Positions 50,504-58,407 of a stretch of DNA of 64,000 nt are shown one piece after another. The stretch covers positions 62,001 through 126,000 of the forward strand of contig JADJYJ010000004.1 of the NCBI GenBank assembly GCA_016719785.1, written 5' to 3'. This DNA comes from Candidatus Amarolinea dominans. GTDB taxonomy: Bacteria > Chloroflexota > Anaerolineae > SSC4 > Amarolineaceae. Each line of letters opens with the position of its first letter. The first letter of the stretch is position 1. The notes below the pieces were generated by a model that had not been told where the DNA came from, did no database searches, and saw only the letters and a program-made list of their open reading frames with translations. Both the position numbers and the translations under genes were made by a program.

Positions 50504-51584
50504 GTGAATGAATTCACGGTCTGATACACCAAAACCTGCTAAAGCAGGTTGGTATTGGGTGCGACGACTCAATTCGTGGCAATTCGTGGCAGCGGCCCGG
50601 CGCGGATGCCGTGCGCCTCTGAGCCCCGTGAATGAATTCACGGTCTGATACGCCGAAACCTGCTAAAGCAGGTTGGTATTGGGTGCGACGACTCAATTCG
50701 TGGCAATTCGTGGCAGCGGCCCGGCGCGGATGCCGCGCGCCTCTGAGCCCCGTGAATGAATTCACGGTCTGATACACCAAAACCTGCTAAAGCAGGTTGG
50801 TATTGGGTGCGACGACTCAATTCGTGGCAGCGGCCCGGCGCGGATGCCGTGCGCCTCTGAGCAAGCCGGGCAAGTGAATGAATTCACGGTCTGATACACC
50901 AAAACCTGCTAAAGCAGGTTGGTATTGGGTGCGACGACTCAATTCGTGGCAGCGGCTCGGCGCGGATGCCGTGCGCCTCTGAGCCCCGTGAATGAATTCA
51001 CGGTCTGATACACCAAAACCTGCTAAAGCAGGTTGGTATTGGGTGCGACGACTCAATTCGTGGCAATTCGTGGCAGCGGCCCGGCGCGGATGCCGCGCGC
51101 CTCTGAGCCCCGTGAATGAATTCACGGTCTGATACACCAAAACCTGCTAAAGCAGGTTGGTATTGGGTGCGACGACTCAATTCGTGGCAATTCGTGGCAG
51201 CGGCCCGGCGCGGATGCCGTGCGCCTCTGAGCCCCGTGAATGAATTCACGGTCTGATACACCAAAACCTGCTAAAGCAGGTTGGTATTGGGTGCGACGAC
51301 TCAATTCGTGGCAGCGGCCCGGCGCGGATGCCGTGCGCCTCTGAGCCCCGTGAATGAATTCACGGTCTGATACACAAAACCTGCTAAAGCAGGTTGGTAT
51401 TGGGTGCGACGACTCAATTCGTGGCAGCGGCCCGGCGCGGATGCCGCGCGCCTCTAAGCCCCGTGAATGAATTCACGGTCTGATACACCAAAACCTGCTA
51501 AAGCAGGTTGGTATTGGGTGCGACGACTCAATTCGTGGCAATTCGTGGCAGCGGCCCGGCGCGGATGCCGTGCGCCTCTGAGCC
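50504..51584. repeat. Nine-copy tandem array of 113-124 bp palindromic units
   Basis: Unit starts (GTGAATGAATTCAC) are at 50504, 50628, 50752, 50874, 50988, 51112, 51236, 51350 and 51463. Each unit also holds AACCTGCTAAAGCAGGTT, a GGTATTGGGTGCGACGACTCAATTCGTGG block and CGGATGCCG(T/C)GCGCCTCT. Length varies by a duplicated CAATTCGTGG. No gene is seen; the open frames on the minus strand follow the repeat. Confidence 0.93.
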
Positions 51585-51621
51585 TGTCCTCTTGCTGCAG
51601 CCCTGCGAGGGGGACGTGCGG

Positions 51622-52920
51622 TTACGCCTGGAAAAACTGCGGCAGATAGGCCCGGTTCGTCTCCAGCAGATCATCCAACAGCGCCTGCACCTGGTCGGCC
51701 TGCGGTCCGAGCGGATGAACGAGCAGGGCTTCGTAGAGGGCGTTGCGGTCGCCATGCACTGCGGCTGCGACGGTGAGTAGTTCGACCATTTTGATGGCGG
51801 CCAGCAGGCCAAAGCAGACCGGCGGCAGGGGGGCTGCGGGCAGCGGATGAATCCCCTGTGCATCCACCCTGGCGGGGAGCTCCAGCACCCAATCGGCCGG
51901 CCAGCCACTCACCGCGCCGTTGTGACGGGTGTTGAGCACATGGATCTGGCCGAGATCGTTGTAATGGCTGACAATGACCTGCGTGGCGAGGGTGGAATAC
52001 CAGGCGCCGCCGCGCTGCATCAAACCGGCTGGCGGCGCCGTGAGCGTTGGATCGGCGTACTGGCGCAGCAGGTCGCCTTCGATGCGCATGACCTCTTCGG
52101 CGCGCGAGGGCGGCCATTGATCTTGCGCGGCGAGCTTGCGTTGGCGGTAATAGAAGTATTGCAGGTAATAGTTCGGAATCATGCCCAGCGTCTGCAAGGT
52201 TTGGATATCCCACTCGGGATGCGCCTGCGCCTTGAGTTCGTCCAGGTAGGCGGCAAAAAACTGCGGCCAGACCTGTTCGCCTGCAACGAACAGGCCGCGA
52301 TGCCAGGTGAGGTGATTCAGCCCCAGCGTGTCGAGCTGCACGTTGTCAGGGTCAACGGTGCGGCCCGCGATTCTTTGATACAGACCCAGAAATTGCATCT
52401 TGGCCGTGATGCCTGAGTTGCACACGCCCACGGCCGTCACGTCGGGGGCGTAGCGCGTCAACGCCTCGGTCACCAGGCCCGATGGGTTGGTGAAGTTGAG
52501 CAGGAGGGCATTGGGCGCGACCTCCGCCAGGGTCGCGGCGATGTGCAGCACGACCGGAATGGTGCGCAGAGCCTTGGCGATGCCGCCTACGCCGGTCGTT
52601 TCTTGTCCGATCAGGCCGTGGCGCTGACCCAGGTATTCGTCGGCGCGGCGGGCGGCCATCATGCCTACACGAAATTGGGTGATGACGTAGGAGGCGCCGG
52701 CGATGGCCTGGCGCAAGTCCTGGCTGAGCACGACCCGAAAGGGCGAGCCGTGGGCCTGCGCGATGCGCTGGGCAAAGCCGCCGACGATTTCCAGCCGCTG
52801 CGGGTCAATGTCCATCAGGCAGAGTTCGGTCAGGGGCAGGCTGGTGAGCCGGGTCAGGAAACCTACGACAAGCTCAGGAGTGTAGGTGGAACCGGCGCCG
52901 ATCACGGTAATCTTGAGCAT
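51622..52920 (-). CDS. GH4 6-phospho-glycosidase (CelF/ChbF-like)
   Basis: This encodes 432 residues. NAD motif GAGSTYTPELV, DIDPQRLE, NFTNPSG, the metal-binding Cys167 (GVCNSG) and His203 (LGLNHLTWH) are all in place, as in family 4 glycosidases that use NAD and Mn for an oxidation-elimination mechanism. GH4 members split 6-phospho-beta-glucosides or alpha-galactosides; context suggests a 6-phospho-chitobiose-like substrate. AGGAG is 9 bases before the ATG. Terminal gene of the deacetylase-kinase-GH4 set. Confidence 0.95.
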   Translation of the reverse strand: MLKITVIGAGSTYTPELVVGFLTRLTSLPLTELCLMDIDPQRLEIVGGFAQRIAQAHGSPFRVVLSQDLRQAIAGASYVITQFRVGMMAARRADEYLGQRHGLIGQETTGVGGIAKALRTIPVVLHIAATLAEVAPNALLLNFTNPSGLVTEALTRYAPDVTAVGVCNSGITAKMQFLGLYQRIAGRTVDPDNVQLDTLGLNHLTWHRGLFVAGEQVWPQFFAAYLDELKAQAHPEWDIQTLQTLGMIPNYYLQYFYYRQRKLAAQDQWPPSRAEEVMRIEGDLLRQYADPTLTAPPAGLMQRGGAWYSTLATQVIVSHYNDLGQIHVLNTRHNGAVSGWPADWVLELPARVDAQGIHPLPAAPLPPVCFGLLAAIKMVELLTVAAAVHGDRNALYEALLVHPLGPQADQVQALLDDLLETNRAYLPQFFQA

Positions 52921-52932
52921 TCTGTCAACTCC

Positions 52933-53058
52933 TGGCAGCCGCCGAATGAATTCGGGGCGAAGGGGCGTTCCGCCGCAAGGTCGGCCTGCGCCGACCGACA
53001 TCGCGTCCACGCAGGTGGACGCCCGGCGGAACGCCCATCAGGCGCGATTTCAATCGCT
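52933..53058. repeat. Dispersed mosaic palindrome element, copy 2 (inverted)
   Basis: It is the reverse complement of 36251-36371 with few differences and fills the gap between the GH4 gene and the kinase gene. Confidence 0.85.
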
Positions 53059-54039
53059 CTAAAAGGTCACAGGGGCCTGCGTCTGCAGGGCGAGCAGGGC
53101 CTGGCGAATGGCGTGCGCGGGGCGTCGGGCGCGCTCCATCGCCAGGATGACCGCGCCGATCACCGGCGGGGCCTGCATGGACACAAAGGTGACGCCGGGC
53201 ATCTGCGGCCGCACGCTGGCTTCCACCAGGTCTTGCAGCGACGGTGTACCCTTGAACAGACCACCGATCAACACCACGTCGGGCGCGGCCTGCTGCACGC
53301 CGATTTGCCGGGCGACGGTGATGACCATGACGCCCAGTTCGTCGCCTGCCCAGTGCAGCAGCTCCAGCGCGGCCGCGTCGCCCTGCGCCGCGCAGTCGAA
53401 GATCAACGGCGCGTGGCTGGCGTCGAGCACGTAACGATTGATGGTCAGCCCTGCGACGAGGTCCTCCAGGTCTTGCGCGCCGGCGGCCGCGATGAAGGCG
53501 TCGCTCAACGCGGTCGGCCCCTCGCGTCCGGTCCAGGCATAGGCCACCCGGTGCAGCGCACGGGCGATCAACTCGCTGCCGCCCGCGTACTCGCCCAGGA
53601 TGTTGCCGGCGCCCGTCATGTGCCCCATCTGCCCGGCCTGGTTGCGCCCCCAACAGTTGCAGCCGGTGCCGGCGACAAGCGAGATGCCCCAGCCGCGCCG
53701 CGCATTCGCCAGCAAGCCCAACACCGCGTCGTTGACCAGATCACAGGGCGCGGTCAATTCCAGTAGATCCAGCGCGGCCAGGGTGAGGCCGCGCTGCGAG
53801 GGCCAGTCGTAGCCGGCCACGCCGAAGCCGGCCGCGCTGATCTGCGGCATGGTGATGCGTGCCTGCGCCAGCGCCTGCCAGGTTGCGGCAGCGACGACCC
53901 TGCCGAACAGCTCGTAACTGGTCATCGTGGGGTTGCCGCCGCCGGCCGTGCCTTTGCCGAGGAGATTTCCCTCTGCGTCTGTGATCAGCGCGTGGGTCTT
54001 GGTGGCGCCCACGTCCACGCCCAGGAAGTAATCGGTCAT
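53059..54039 (-). CDS. BadF/BadG-type sugar kinase (N-acetylglucosamine kinase-like)
   Basis: This encodes 326 residues of the ASKHA fold: GVDVGATKTHALITD phosphate loop, GVAGYDWP, NDAVLGLLAN, SLVAGTGCNCWG and VLIGGLFKG. The family includes GlcNAc kinases and BcrAD-type ATPases; no benzoyl-CoA reductase motif or neighbours occur, so a sugar kinase is preferred. Its ATG overlaps the deacetylase stop (ATGA). It could phosphorylate GlcNAc or chitobiose and feed the GH4 enzyme. Confidence 0.9.
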   Translation of the reverse strand: MTDYFLGVDVGATKTHALITDAEGNLLGKGTAGGGNPTMTSYELFGRVVAAATWQALAQARITMPQISAAGFGVAGYDWPSQRGLTLAALDLLELTAPCDLVNDAVLGLLANARRGWGISLVAGTGCNCWGRNQAGQMGHMTGAGNILGEYAGGSELIARALHRVAYAWTGREGPTALSDAFIAAAGAQDLEDLVAGLTINRYVLDASHAPLIFDCAAQGDAAALELLHWAGDELGVMVITVARQIGVQQAAPDVVLIGGLFKGTPSLQDLVEASVRPQMPGVTFVSMQAPPVIGAVILAMERARRPAHAIRQALLALQTQAPVTF

Positions 54040-54875
54040 CGCGCCAACGCCTGCATCTGGGCAAAGGTCAGGCGCACGATGCCGTTGGCCTGGATTTTTT
54101 CGACCATCAGCGGGTGTGTGAGCAGCGCCAACTCTGCGACGCGGCCGCTGTGGTAGCTGGAAATCTGCGGCAGCGCGTCGTCGGCCACGGCTGGATGGCA
54201 CATCACCTCGGTCACGCCGTCGGGGAGGGTGTCCAGCACGTCGGTGAGCACGGCCAGCGTGGCCCGGTCGCCGTAGAAATCATCCACGAAGCGGTCAGGC
54301 GCGGCCACGCCCATCTGCCGGGCGCGTGCCTGTGGCGAAAAGCCGGCCGGAAAATCGGCCGGCAGCACGCTCGCAGCGCCGGGGCGGGGCGCCCCGAACG
54401 GCAGTCGGATCGCGCAGCCGTAGTCGGTGGCCAGGGCCAGCATGGCCTGGAAGAGCGGATAGGTGACGTAGGATGAATTGTGGTGGCTGTCCAGGTGATC
54501 GGGCGCTTTGCCCGTCAGGTGGATGAAGCGCTCGATCTGGCCGCGCCATTCGGCTGCCACCTCGTTGATGGGCAGGTGCGCCGCGGCGGCCCGCAGCGCA
54601 GGTTCACGCGGGAAGCGGCCGCCGTCTCCCAGGCGCAGCAGCCCAGGCAGTTGCGACGGCGGCAAGAGCGGCGTCCCGGCCGTCAGGTTGAGATGGACGC
54701 CCAGGCCCAGGTTGGGGCACAGCTCCGCCGCCAGGCGCAAGGCCGGCTCCGTATCGGGCATGTTCATCATGACCGTGGTGGAGGTCACGATGCCTTGCAG
54801 GTGGGCCTGGCGAATGCCGGCCGAGACCGACGCAGCCAGGCCATAGTCATCGGCATTGACGATCAGGTATTTCAT
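54036..54875 (-). CDS. chbG: ChbG/HpnK-type carbohydrate deacetylase
   Basis: This encodes 279 residues of the YdjC family: NADDYG (Asp9/10), VHLNLTAG (His61) and HLDSHHN (His131/132) give the metal and catalytic sites. In E. coli ChbG removes one acetyl group from chitobiose-phosphate, so that ChbF can act. GGGAG precedes the ATG. First gene of the set. Confidence 0.93.
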   Translation of the reverse strand: MKYLIVNADDYGLAASVSAGIRQAHLQGIVTSTTVMMNMPDTEPALRLAAELCPNLGLGVHLNLTAGTPLLPPSQLPGLLRLGDGGRFPREPALRAAAAHLPINEVAAEWRGQIERFIHLTGKAPDHLDSHHNSSYVTYPLFQAMLALATDYGCAIRLPFGAPRPGAASVLPADFPAGFSPQARARQMGVAAPDRFVDDFYGDRATLAVLTDVLDTLPDGVTEVMCHPAVADDALPQISSYHSGRVAELALLTHPLMVEKIQANGIVRLTFAQMQALAR

Positions 54876-54962
54876 GCGAATCTCCCGGCGAGCGCTCTCA
54901 TTGCGCTTGCGTTCAGCGCCCGCCCAAAAACTGCCGGGCCGCCCAGCAGGCCACGATCCATG

Positions 54963-55721
54963 TCACACGGACGGCGTGCTGACCTCGGCCTGCGGCGGCG
55001 CGGCCAGCGCGGCTGGCAGGGCCAACAGGGCCACCGCCAGGGCGCCGATCTGCTCGGCGCGGAAGCCGCCGGCCAGGATCAGGCTATCGCCGCGGAAGGC
55101 GTCGAATAGCAAACGGCTGAGCGCATAGAGGAAGAGGGTCAGCCCTGCGTTTTCTCCGAAAACGCACGGTTGACCCGGCCAGGTTGCCGGTCGGCGCAGC
55201 ACCAGGAAAAGCGCCGCGAGTTGGGCGCCCAGTTGATAGAGCTGCACCGGATGGCGGCGGGCGCCCCATAACTCCACGGCCCACGGCAGCGTGGTGGGCG
55301 TGCCATAGGCGTCACCGGCCAGGAAATCAGCCAGACTCAGGATCGCCAGCCCAAGCAGGGCGCCCGGCGCGAGCGCGTCCAGCACCGTCGTCAGCGGCAA
55401 ATGCAGGCGTCGGACGTAGAGCAACCCTGCCAACAGGCCGATGAGCAGGCCAGGCGTCCAGGCCAGGGTGCCCGGCCGCACGGAAAAAATGGCGAGCGGG
55501 TCTTGCTGATAGGCCGGCCAGAATTGCAGCACATAGGCCACGCGGCCGCCGACCAGCGCCGCAATGGCGCTGACGAAGCCCAGGTTCCAGAGGTGATCGC
55601 CGTCCAGGCCGCGGCGGCGCGCCAGGCGTGCGGCCAGCCATAGCGCCGCGTAGAGGGCGGCCAGCGCCAGCAGAGGCTTGAGCGGCAGGCTGACACCGGC
55701 AATCAGAATGGTTCTCAGCAT
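54963..55721 (-). CDS. lgt: Prolipoprotein diacylglyceryl transferase (Lgt-like)
   Basis: This encodes 252 residues with about seven membrane helices. Motifs GGRVAYVLQFW, RHPVQLYQ and SRLLFDAFRGDS match Lgt, which adds diacylglycerol to the lipobox Cys. In most family members the motif reads HPxQLYE; here Glu is replaced by Gln. A 21-bp palindrome encodes CVFGENA inside the gene. The window has several lipoproteins (BMP and the 9.4-kb protein), but whether this is the genome's main Lgt cannot be told. Confidence 0.86.
   Translation of the reverse strand: MLRTILIAGVSLPLKPLLALAALYAALWLAARLARRRGLDGDHLWNLGFVSAIAALVGGRVAYVLQFWPAYQQDPLAIFSVRPGTLAWTPGLLIGLLAGLLYVRRLHLPLTTVLDALAPGALLGLAILSLADFLAGDAYGTPTTLPWAVELWGARRHPVQLYQLGAQLAALFLVLRRPATWPGQPCVFGENAGLTLFLYALSRLLFDAFRGDSLILAGGFRAEQIGALAVALLALPAALAAPPQAEVSTPSV
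55146..55166. repeat. 21-bp palindrome copy A, inside lgt
   Basis: TGCGTTTTC-TCC-GAAAACGCA: 9-bp perfect arms and a 3-base loop, in coding sequence. Copies at 55726 and 57954. Confidence 0.9.
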
Positions 55722-55725
55722 GGTC

Positions 55726-55746
55726 TACGTTTTCTCCGAAAACGCA
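55726..55746. repeat. 21-bp palindrome copy B, between lgt and the thioredoxin gene
   Basis: Same sequence with one mismatch (TACG instead of TGCG at the start). It lies just upstream of the lgt ATG. Confidence 0.85.
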
Positions 55747-55755
55747 CAGTTGTCC

Positions 55756-56316
55756 CTACTTCAGCAGGCTTTCTATCTTACTTGCCAACAGGGCCTGGCT
55801 CATGGGGCCGCCGATGACGATCTCGCGGATCACGCCATCGCGATCCACGAAGAAGGTGGTGGGCAGCGAGCGCACGCGGTAGAGCTGACTGACCGCCGCG
55901 TCGCGGTCGAGCAGCACGGGGAAATCCAAACCGAGGGTCTGCATGAACCCGGTGACCTGGGCGGCATCTTCGGCCTGGTTGATGCCTACCACGCGCACAC
56001 CGCGCGACGCCGTGCTGAGCGCTATGCTCTGCAAGGCGGGCATTTCGGCGCGGCAGGGCGGACACCAGGTGGCCCAGAAGTTGAGCACCAGCGGCTGCCC
56101 GCGCAGGTCCGCCAGGCGCACGGTCTGGCCTGCCAAATCGCTGAGGGCAAAGTCAGGGGCAGGGAAACCGATCTGCGGGCTGGGTGGGCGCTGCCCTGGC
56201 AGGCCGAACTGGGCGGAGTCGCGGACCCGCGCCGCATTGATCCAGATCAGGCCGCCAATCAGCAGGAGCATCCAGGCCAGGCGGGGCAGGCGGGGCAGCA
56301 GCAGTGGAGATTTCAT
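55756..56316 (-). CDS. TlpA/ResA-like membrane-anchored thioredoxin
   Basis: This encodes 186 residues: an N-terminal membrane helix (about 12-30), then FALSDLAGQTVRLADLRGQPLVLNFWATWCPPCRAEMP with the redox motif CPPC, then VVGINQAEDAAQVTGFM and a cis-Pro loop (SLPTTFFVDRDG). It acts in thiol exchange outside the cell. ATG 56316 is preferred; a GTG at 56322 overlaps the kinase stop. Upstream of lgt and downstream of the histidine kinase. Confidence 0.93.
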   Translation of the reverse strand: MKSPLLLPRLPRLAWMLLLIGGLIWINAARVRDSAQFGLPGQRPPSPQIGFPAPDFALSDLAGQTVRLADLRGQPLVLNFWATWCPPCRAEMPALQSIALSTASRGVRVVGINQAEDAAQVTGFMQTLGLDFPVLLDRDAAVSQLYRVRSLPTTFFVDRDGVIREIVIGGPMSQALLASKIESLLK

Positions 56317-56318
56317 CT

Positions 56319-57632
56319 TCACTCACCGACGGGTTTTTGAGGCGCCAGCGGCAGGGCCAGGCAGAAGGATGCGCCGGGGCCAGGCCGCGCCTCGAGCCAC
56401 AGGCGGCCGCCTTGCGTTTGCACCATGCGCCGCGCCAGGCTCAGCCCCAACCCCATACCGCCGTGACTGCGCCGCAGGGATGATCCAACCTGGTAGAATG
56501 GCGCAAAGATGCGCTCGCGTTCTTCGGAAGGCACGCCTGGGCCGGTATCCTGCACGCGCAGGAAGGCTTCGCCTCCTTCGGCGATCACGTTGATCTGCAC
56601 CTGGCCCCCGGCCGGGGTGAACTTCAGCGCGTTGTCGAGCAGATGGCGCAAGATGCGGCGCAGGCTTGGCAGATCACCCAGAACCCAAACCGGCTCAGGC
56701 GTGGTCAGTGCCAGTTTCAGGTTGCGCACCTCCGCGACCGCCTGCGCTTCACGGACGGCAAAGCGGGCGCAGTCAGCCAGATCGAGGGTTTTGATATCAA
56801 CGCCGGGGTCGAATTCTTTGAGCGATTTCAGGTAGTCGAGGTGGAAGAGATCATCTACGATGCGCTCCAACTGCCGCGCCTGGCTGTGCAGGGGATCAAT
56901 CAGGTCTTGCATCTCCGGGGGCGCCATCTCGGCGAGCAGGCTGGCATAGCCAAGCACAATGCTCACCGGGGAGCGCAGTTCATGCGCGGCGATGTTGATG
57001 AATTCGGTCTTCAGGTGTTCCAGGCGCGACAGCTCTTCGTAGGCGGCTTCCATCTGCTTGATGAGGCGCGCGTTGACGATGGCAACCGCAGCCTGCCCCA
57101 CCAGTACCGAGAGCAGCTCGGCATCGCCCAGGACAAACGGCGCTTCCAGGGTGGTCTTGGTCAGGTTGATGACGCCGATGACCTGGCCTTTGGCCGTGAG
57201 AGGCAAGGACAACGCGGAGCGTAGAACGCCACCGAGCATACTCTGGCGCAGGAATTCGGGCAGGTCATCGGGGCCGTTGACCACCAGCGGCTGGCCGGTC
57301 TTGGCGACCCAGCCGGCGATGCCTTCGCCGAGGCGCACCTGGGTCTGTGAGATGACATCGGTTGAAATCCCGACCGCAGCCTGAATGGTGAGATACAGGC
57401 GATTCTCGTCAATCAGCATGAGGGAGGCACGTTGCGCGCCGGTCTCGTTGACGGCGGTCTCCAGCACGCGGTGCAGCAGTTCGTCCAGGTCGGTCTGCAG
57501 CATGAACATGCGGCTCATCTCGTACAGTGGCACCAGGGCACGCAAGCGCGCCAGCTCGCGGCTGGAACGTCGCCGTTGCATGGCGCGCGCCACGGCGTCG
57601 CGCAGGGCTGCAGCGCTGACCGGCAGCAGCAC
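56319..57632 (-). CDS. GAF-domain sensor histidine kinase (main part of frameshifted gene)
   Basis: This encodes 437 residues: a GAF domain (about 45-195), HisKA with the phospho-His in NIAAHELRSPVSIVLGYASLL and a full ATPase domain (LLDNALKF, VQDTGPGVPS, GGMGLGLSLARRMV). There is no membrane helix, so it is cytoplasmic. In-frame sequence continues upstream of this start toward the receiver fragment (WFKGLRAAQ). The ATG at 57632 is probably internal. Signal unknown. Confidence 0.88.
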   Translation of the reverse strand: MLLPVSAAALRDAVARAMQRRRSSRELARLRALVPLYEMSRMFMLQTDLDELLHRVLETAVNETGAQRASLMLIDENRLYLTIQAAVGISTDVISQTQVRLGEGIAGWVAKTGQPLVVNGPDDLPEFLRQSMLGGVLRSALSLPLTAKGQVIGVINLTKTTLEAPFVLGDAELLSVLVGQAAVAIVNARLIKQMEAAYEELSRLEHLKTEFINIAAHELRSPVSIVLGYASLLAEMAPPEMQDLIDPLHSQARQLERIVDDLFHLDYLKSLKEFDPGVDIKTLDLADCARFAVREAQAVAEVRNLKLALTTPEPVWVLGDLPSLRRILRHLLDNALKFTPAGGQVQINVIAEGGEAFLRVQDTGPGVPSEERERIFAPFYQVGSSLRRSHGGMGLGLSLARRMVQTQGGRLWLEARPGPGASFCLALPLAPQKPVGE

Positions 57633-57930
57633 GATCTCCGATAGTTCGTACTGGGTCAGTGGTACGACGGCCGGCAGTTGTTCGGGCGTTGCCAGCAGAA
57701 GTAAGACGGCCTCGGCCTGTGCTGCGCGCAGGCCCTTGAACCAGTCTGGCTCGCGCGGGGATTGTCACCTCAACCAGGAGAACGGCCACCGAACGGTTGC
57801 GCGCCAGGCTGAGTGTCACCTCATCAGGATCGCTACGCACGACCAGGCGACCGAAGTCCTGCAAGGCTTCTTCGGTTGTCTGGATCAGGCGGGCATCGTC
57901 GGCAATGAGCAGAATATCCGGGCCAGTCAT
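57409..57930 (-). CDS. Receiver-like N-terminus of the kinase gene (frameshifted)
   Basis: The start ATG at 57930 has GGAGGGG upstream. The first 75 residues read as a receiver domain (ILLIADDARLI... VAVLLVEVTIP), then the frame is lost near 57757-57760. Deleting one C of a CCCC run gives IPREPDWFKGL and joins the kinase frame. At the phospho-acceptor site the sequence has Glu instead of Asp, so it may be a pseudo-receiver. The codons after about 57755 in this frame are not real. Confidence 0.7.
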   Translation of the reverse strand: MTGPDILLIADDARLIQTTEEALQDFGRLVVRSDPDEVTLSLARNRSVAVLLVEVTIPARARLVQGPARSTGRGRLTSAGNARTTAGRRTTDPVRTIGDRAAAGQRCSPARRRGARHATATFQPRAGALACPGATVRDEPHVHAADRPGRTAAPRAGDRRQRDRRATCLPHAD

Positions 57931-57950
57931 CCCTACCCCTCCGCATTGCT

Positions 57951-58334
57951 TTATGCGTTTTCTCCGAAAACGCACTGGGCCACGACAAACGCCACCGCGT
58001 AGGCGGCCGTGTGTGACAAACTAATGGCCCACTGTCGTAATCCCATCTGTTCGGCCAGGGTGCGGGCGGCGCCATGCAAGGAGACGAGCGGTTGGCCGTG
58101 AGGGGTGCGCACGATCTCGATCTCCGTCCACTGGATGCCATCCCAACCACAGCCGAGCGCCTTGCTCACAGCTTCTTTGGCGGCCCAGCGTGCGGCCAGG
58201 GAGGTTGCCTGTCCCTGGCAGTCGGCCACTTCCTGGGGCGTGTAAACACGCGTCAGGAAGCGCGCCTGATGCCGATCGAGGATGGCCTGCACGCGAGACA
58301 CGTCAATAATATCCACACCAACCGTCAGCGTCAT
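57951..58334 (-). CDS. acpS: Holo-[acyl-carrier-protein] synthase
   Basis: This encodes 127 residues: VGVDIIDVSRV (Asp8) and RWAAKEAVSKAL (Glu54) bind Mg and CoA, as in AcpS, which loads phosphopantetheine on ACP. The length is normal. Its last codons (CVFGENA) are encoded by copy C of the 21-bp palindrome. Next to the kinase gene, downstream of the M16 genes. Confidence 0.95.
   Translation of the reverse strand: MTLTVGVDIIDVSRVQAILDRHQARFLTRVYTPQEVADCQGQATSLAARWAAKEAVSKALGCGWDGIQWTEIEIVRTPHGQPLVSLHGAARTLAEQMGLRQWAISLSHTAAYAVAFVVAQCVFGENA
57954..57974. repeat. 21-bp palindrome copy C, at the acpS end
   Basis: TGCGTTTTC-TCC-GAAAACGCA, identical to copy A, in the acpS coding end. Confidence 0.9.
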
Positions 58335-58407
58335 CGAGCCTGTAGTCCTGTTTGGGGGCAGTGCGATCCCGGAGCGCCGAATAAGTGCGGCGCATTTCCA
58401 ATTCAGA

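Noticed and set aside
50402..51304. Overlapping minus-strand frames of 60-107 residues with repeated peptide
   Set aside because: They only read the tandem DNA unit, and lack ribosome-binding sites and recognisable domains. Unit length variants (114 versus 124) break the frame.
50504..51584. CRISPR array
   Set aside because: Whole units repeat with no unique spacers, the unit is longer than CRISPR repeats, and no cas genes are near.
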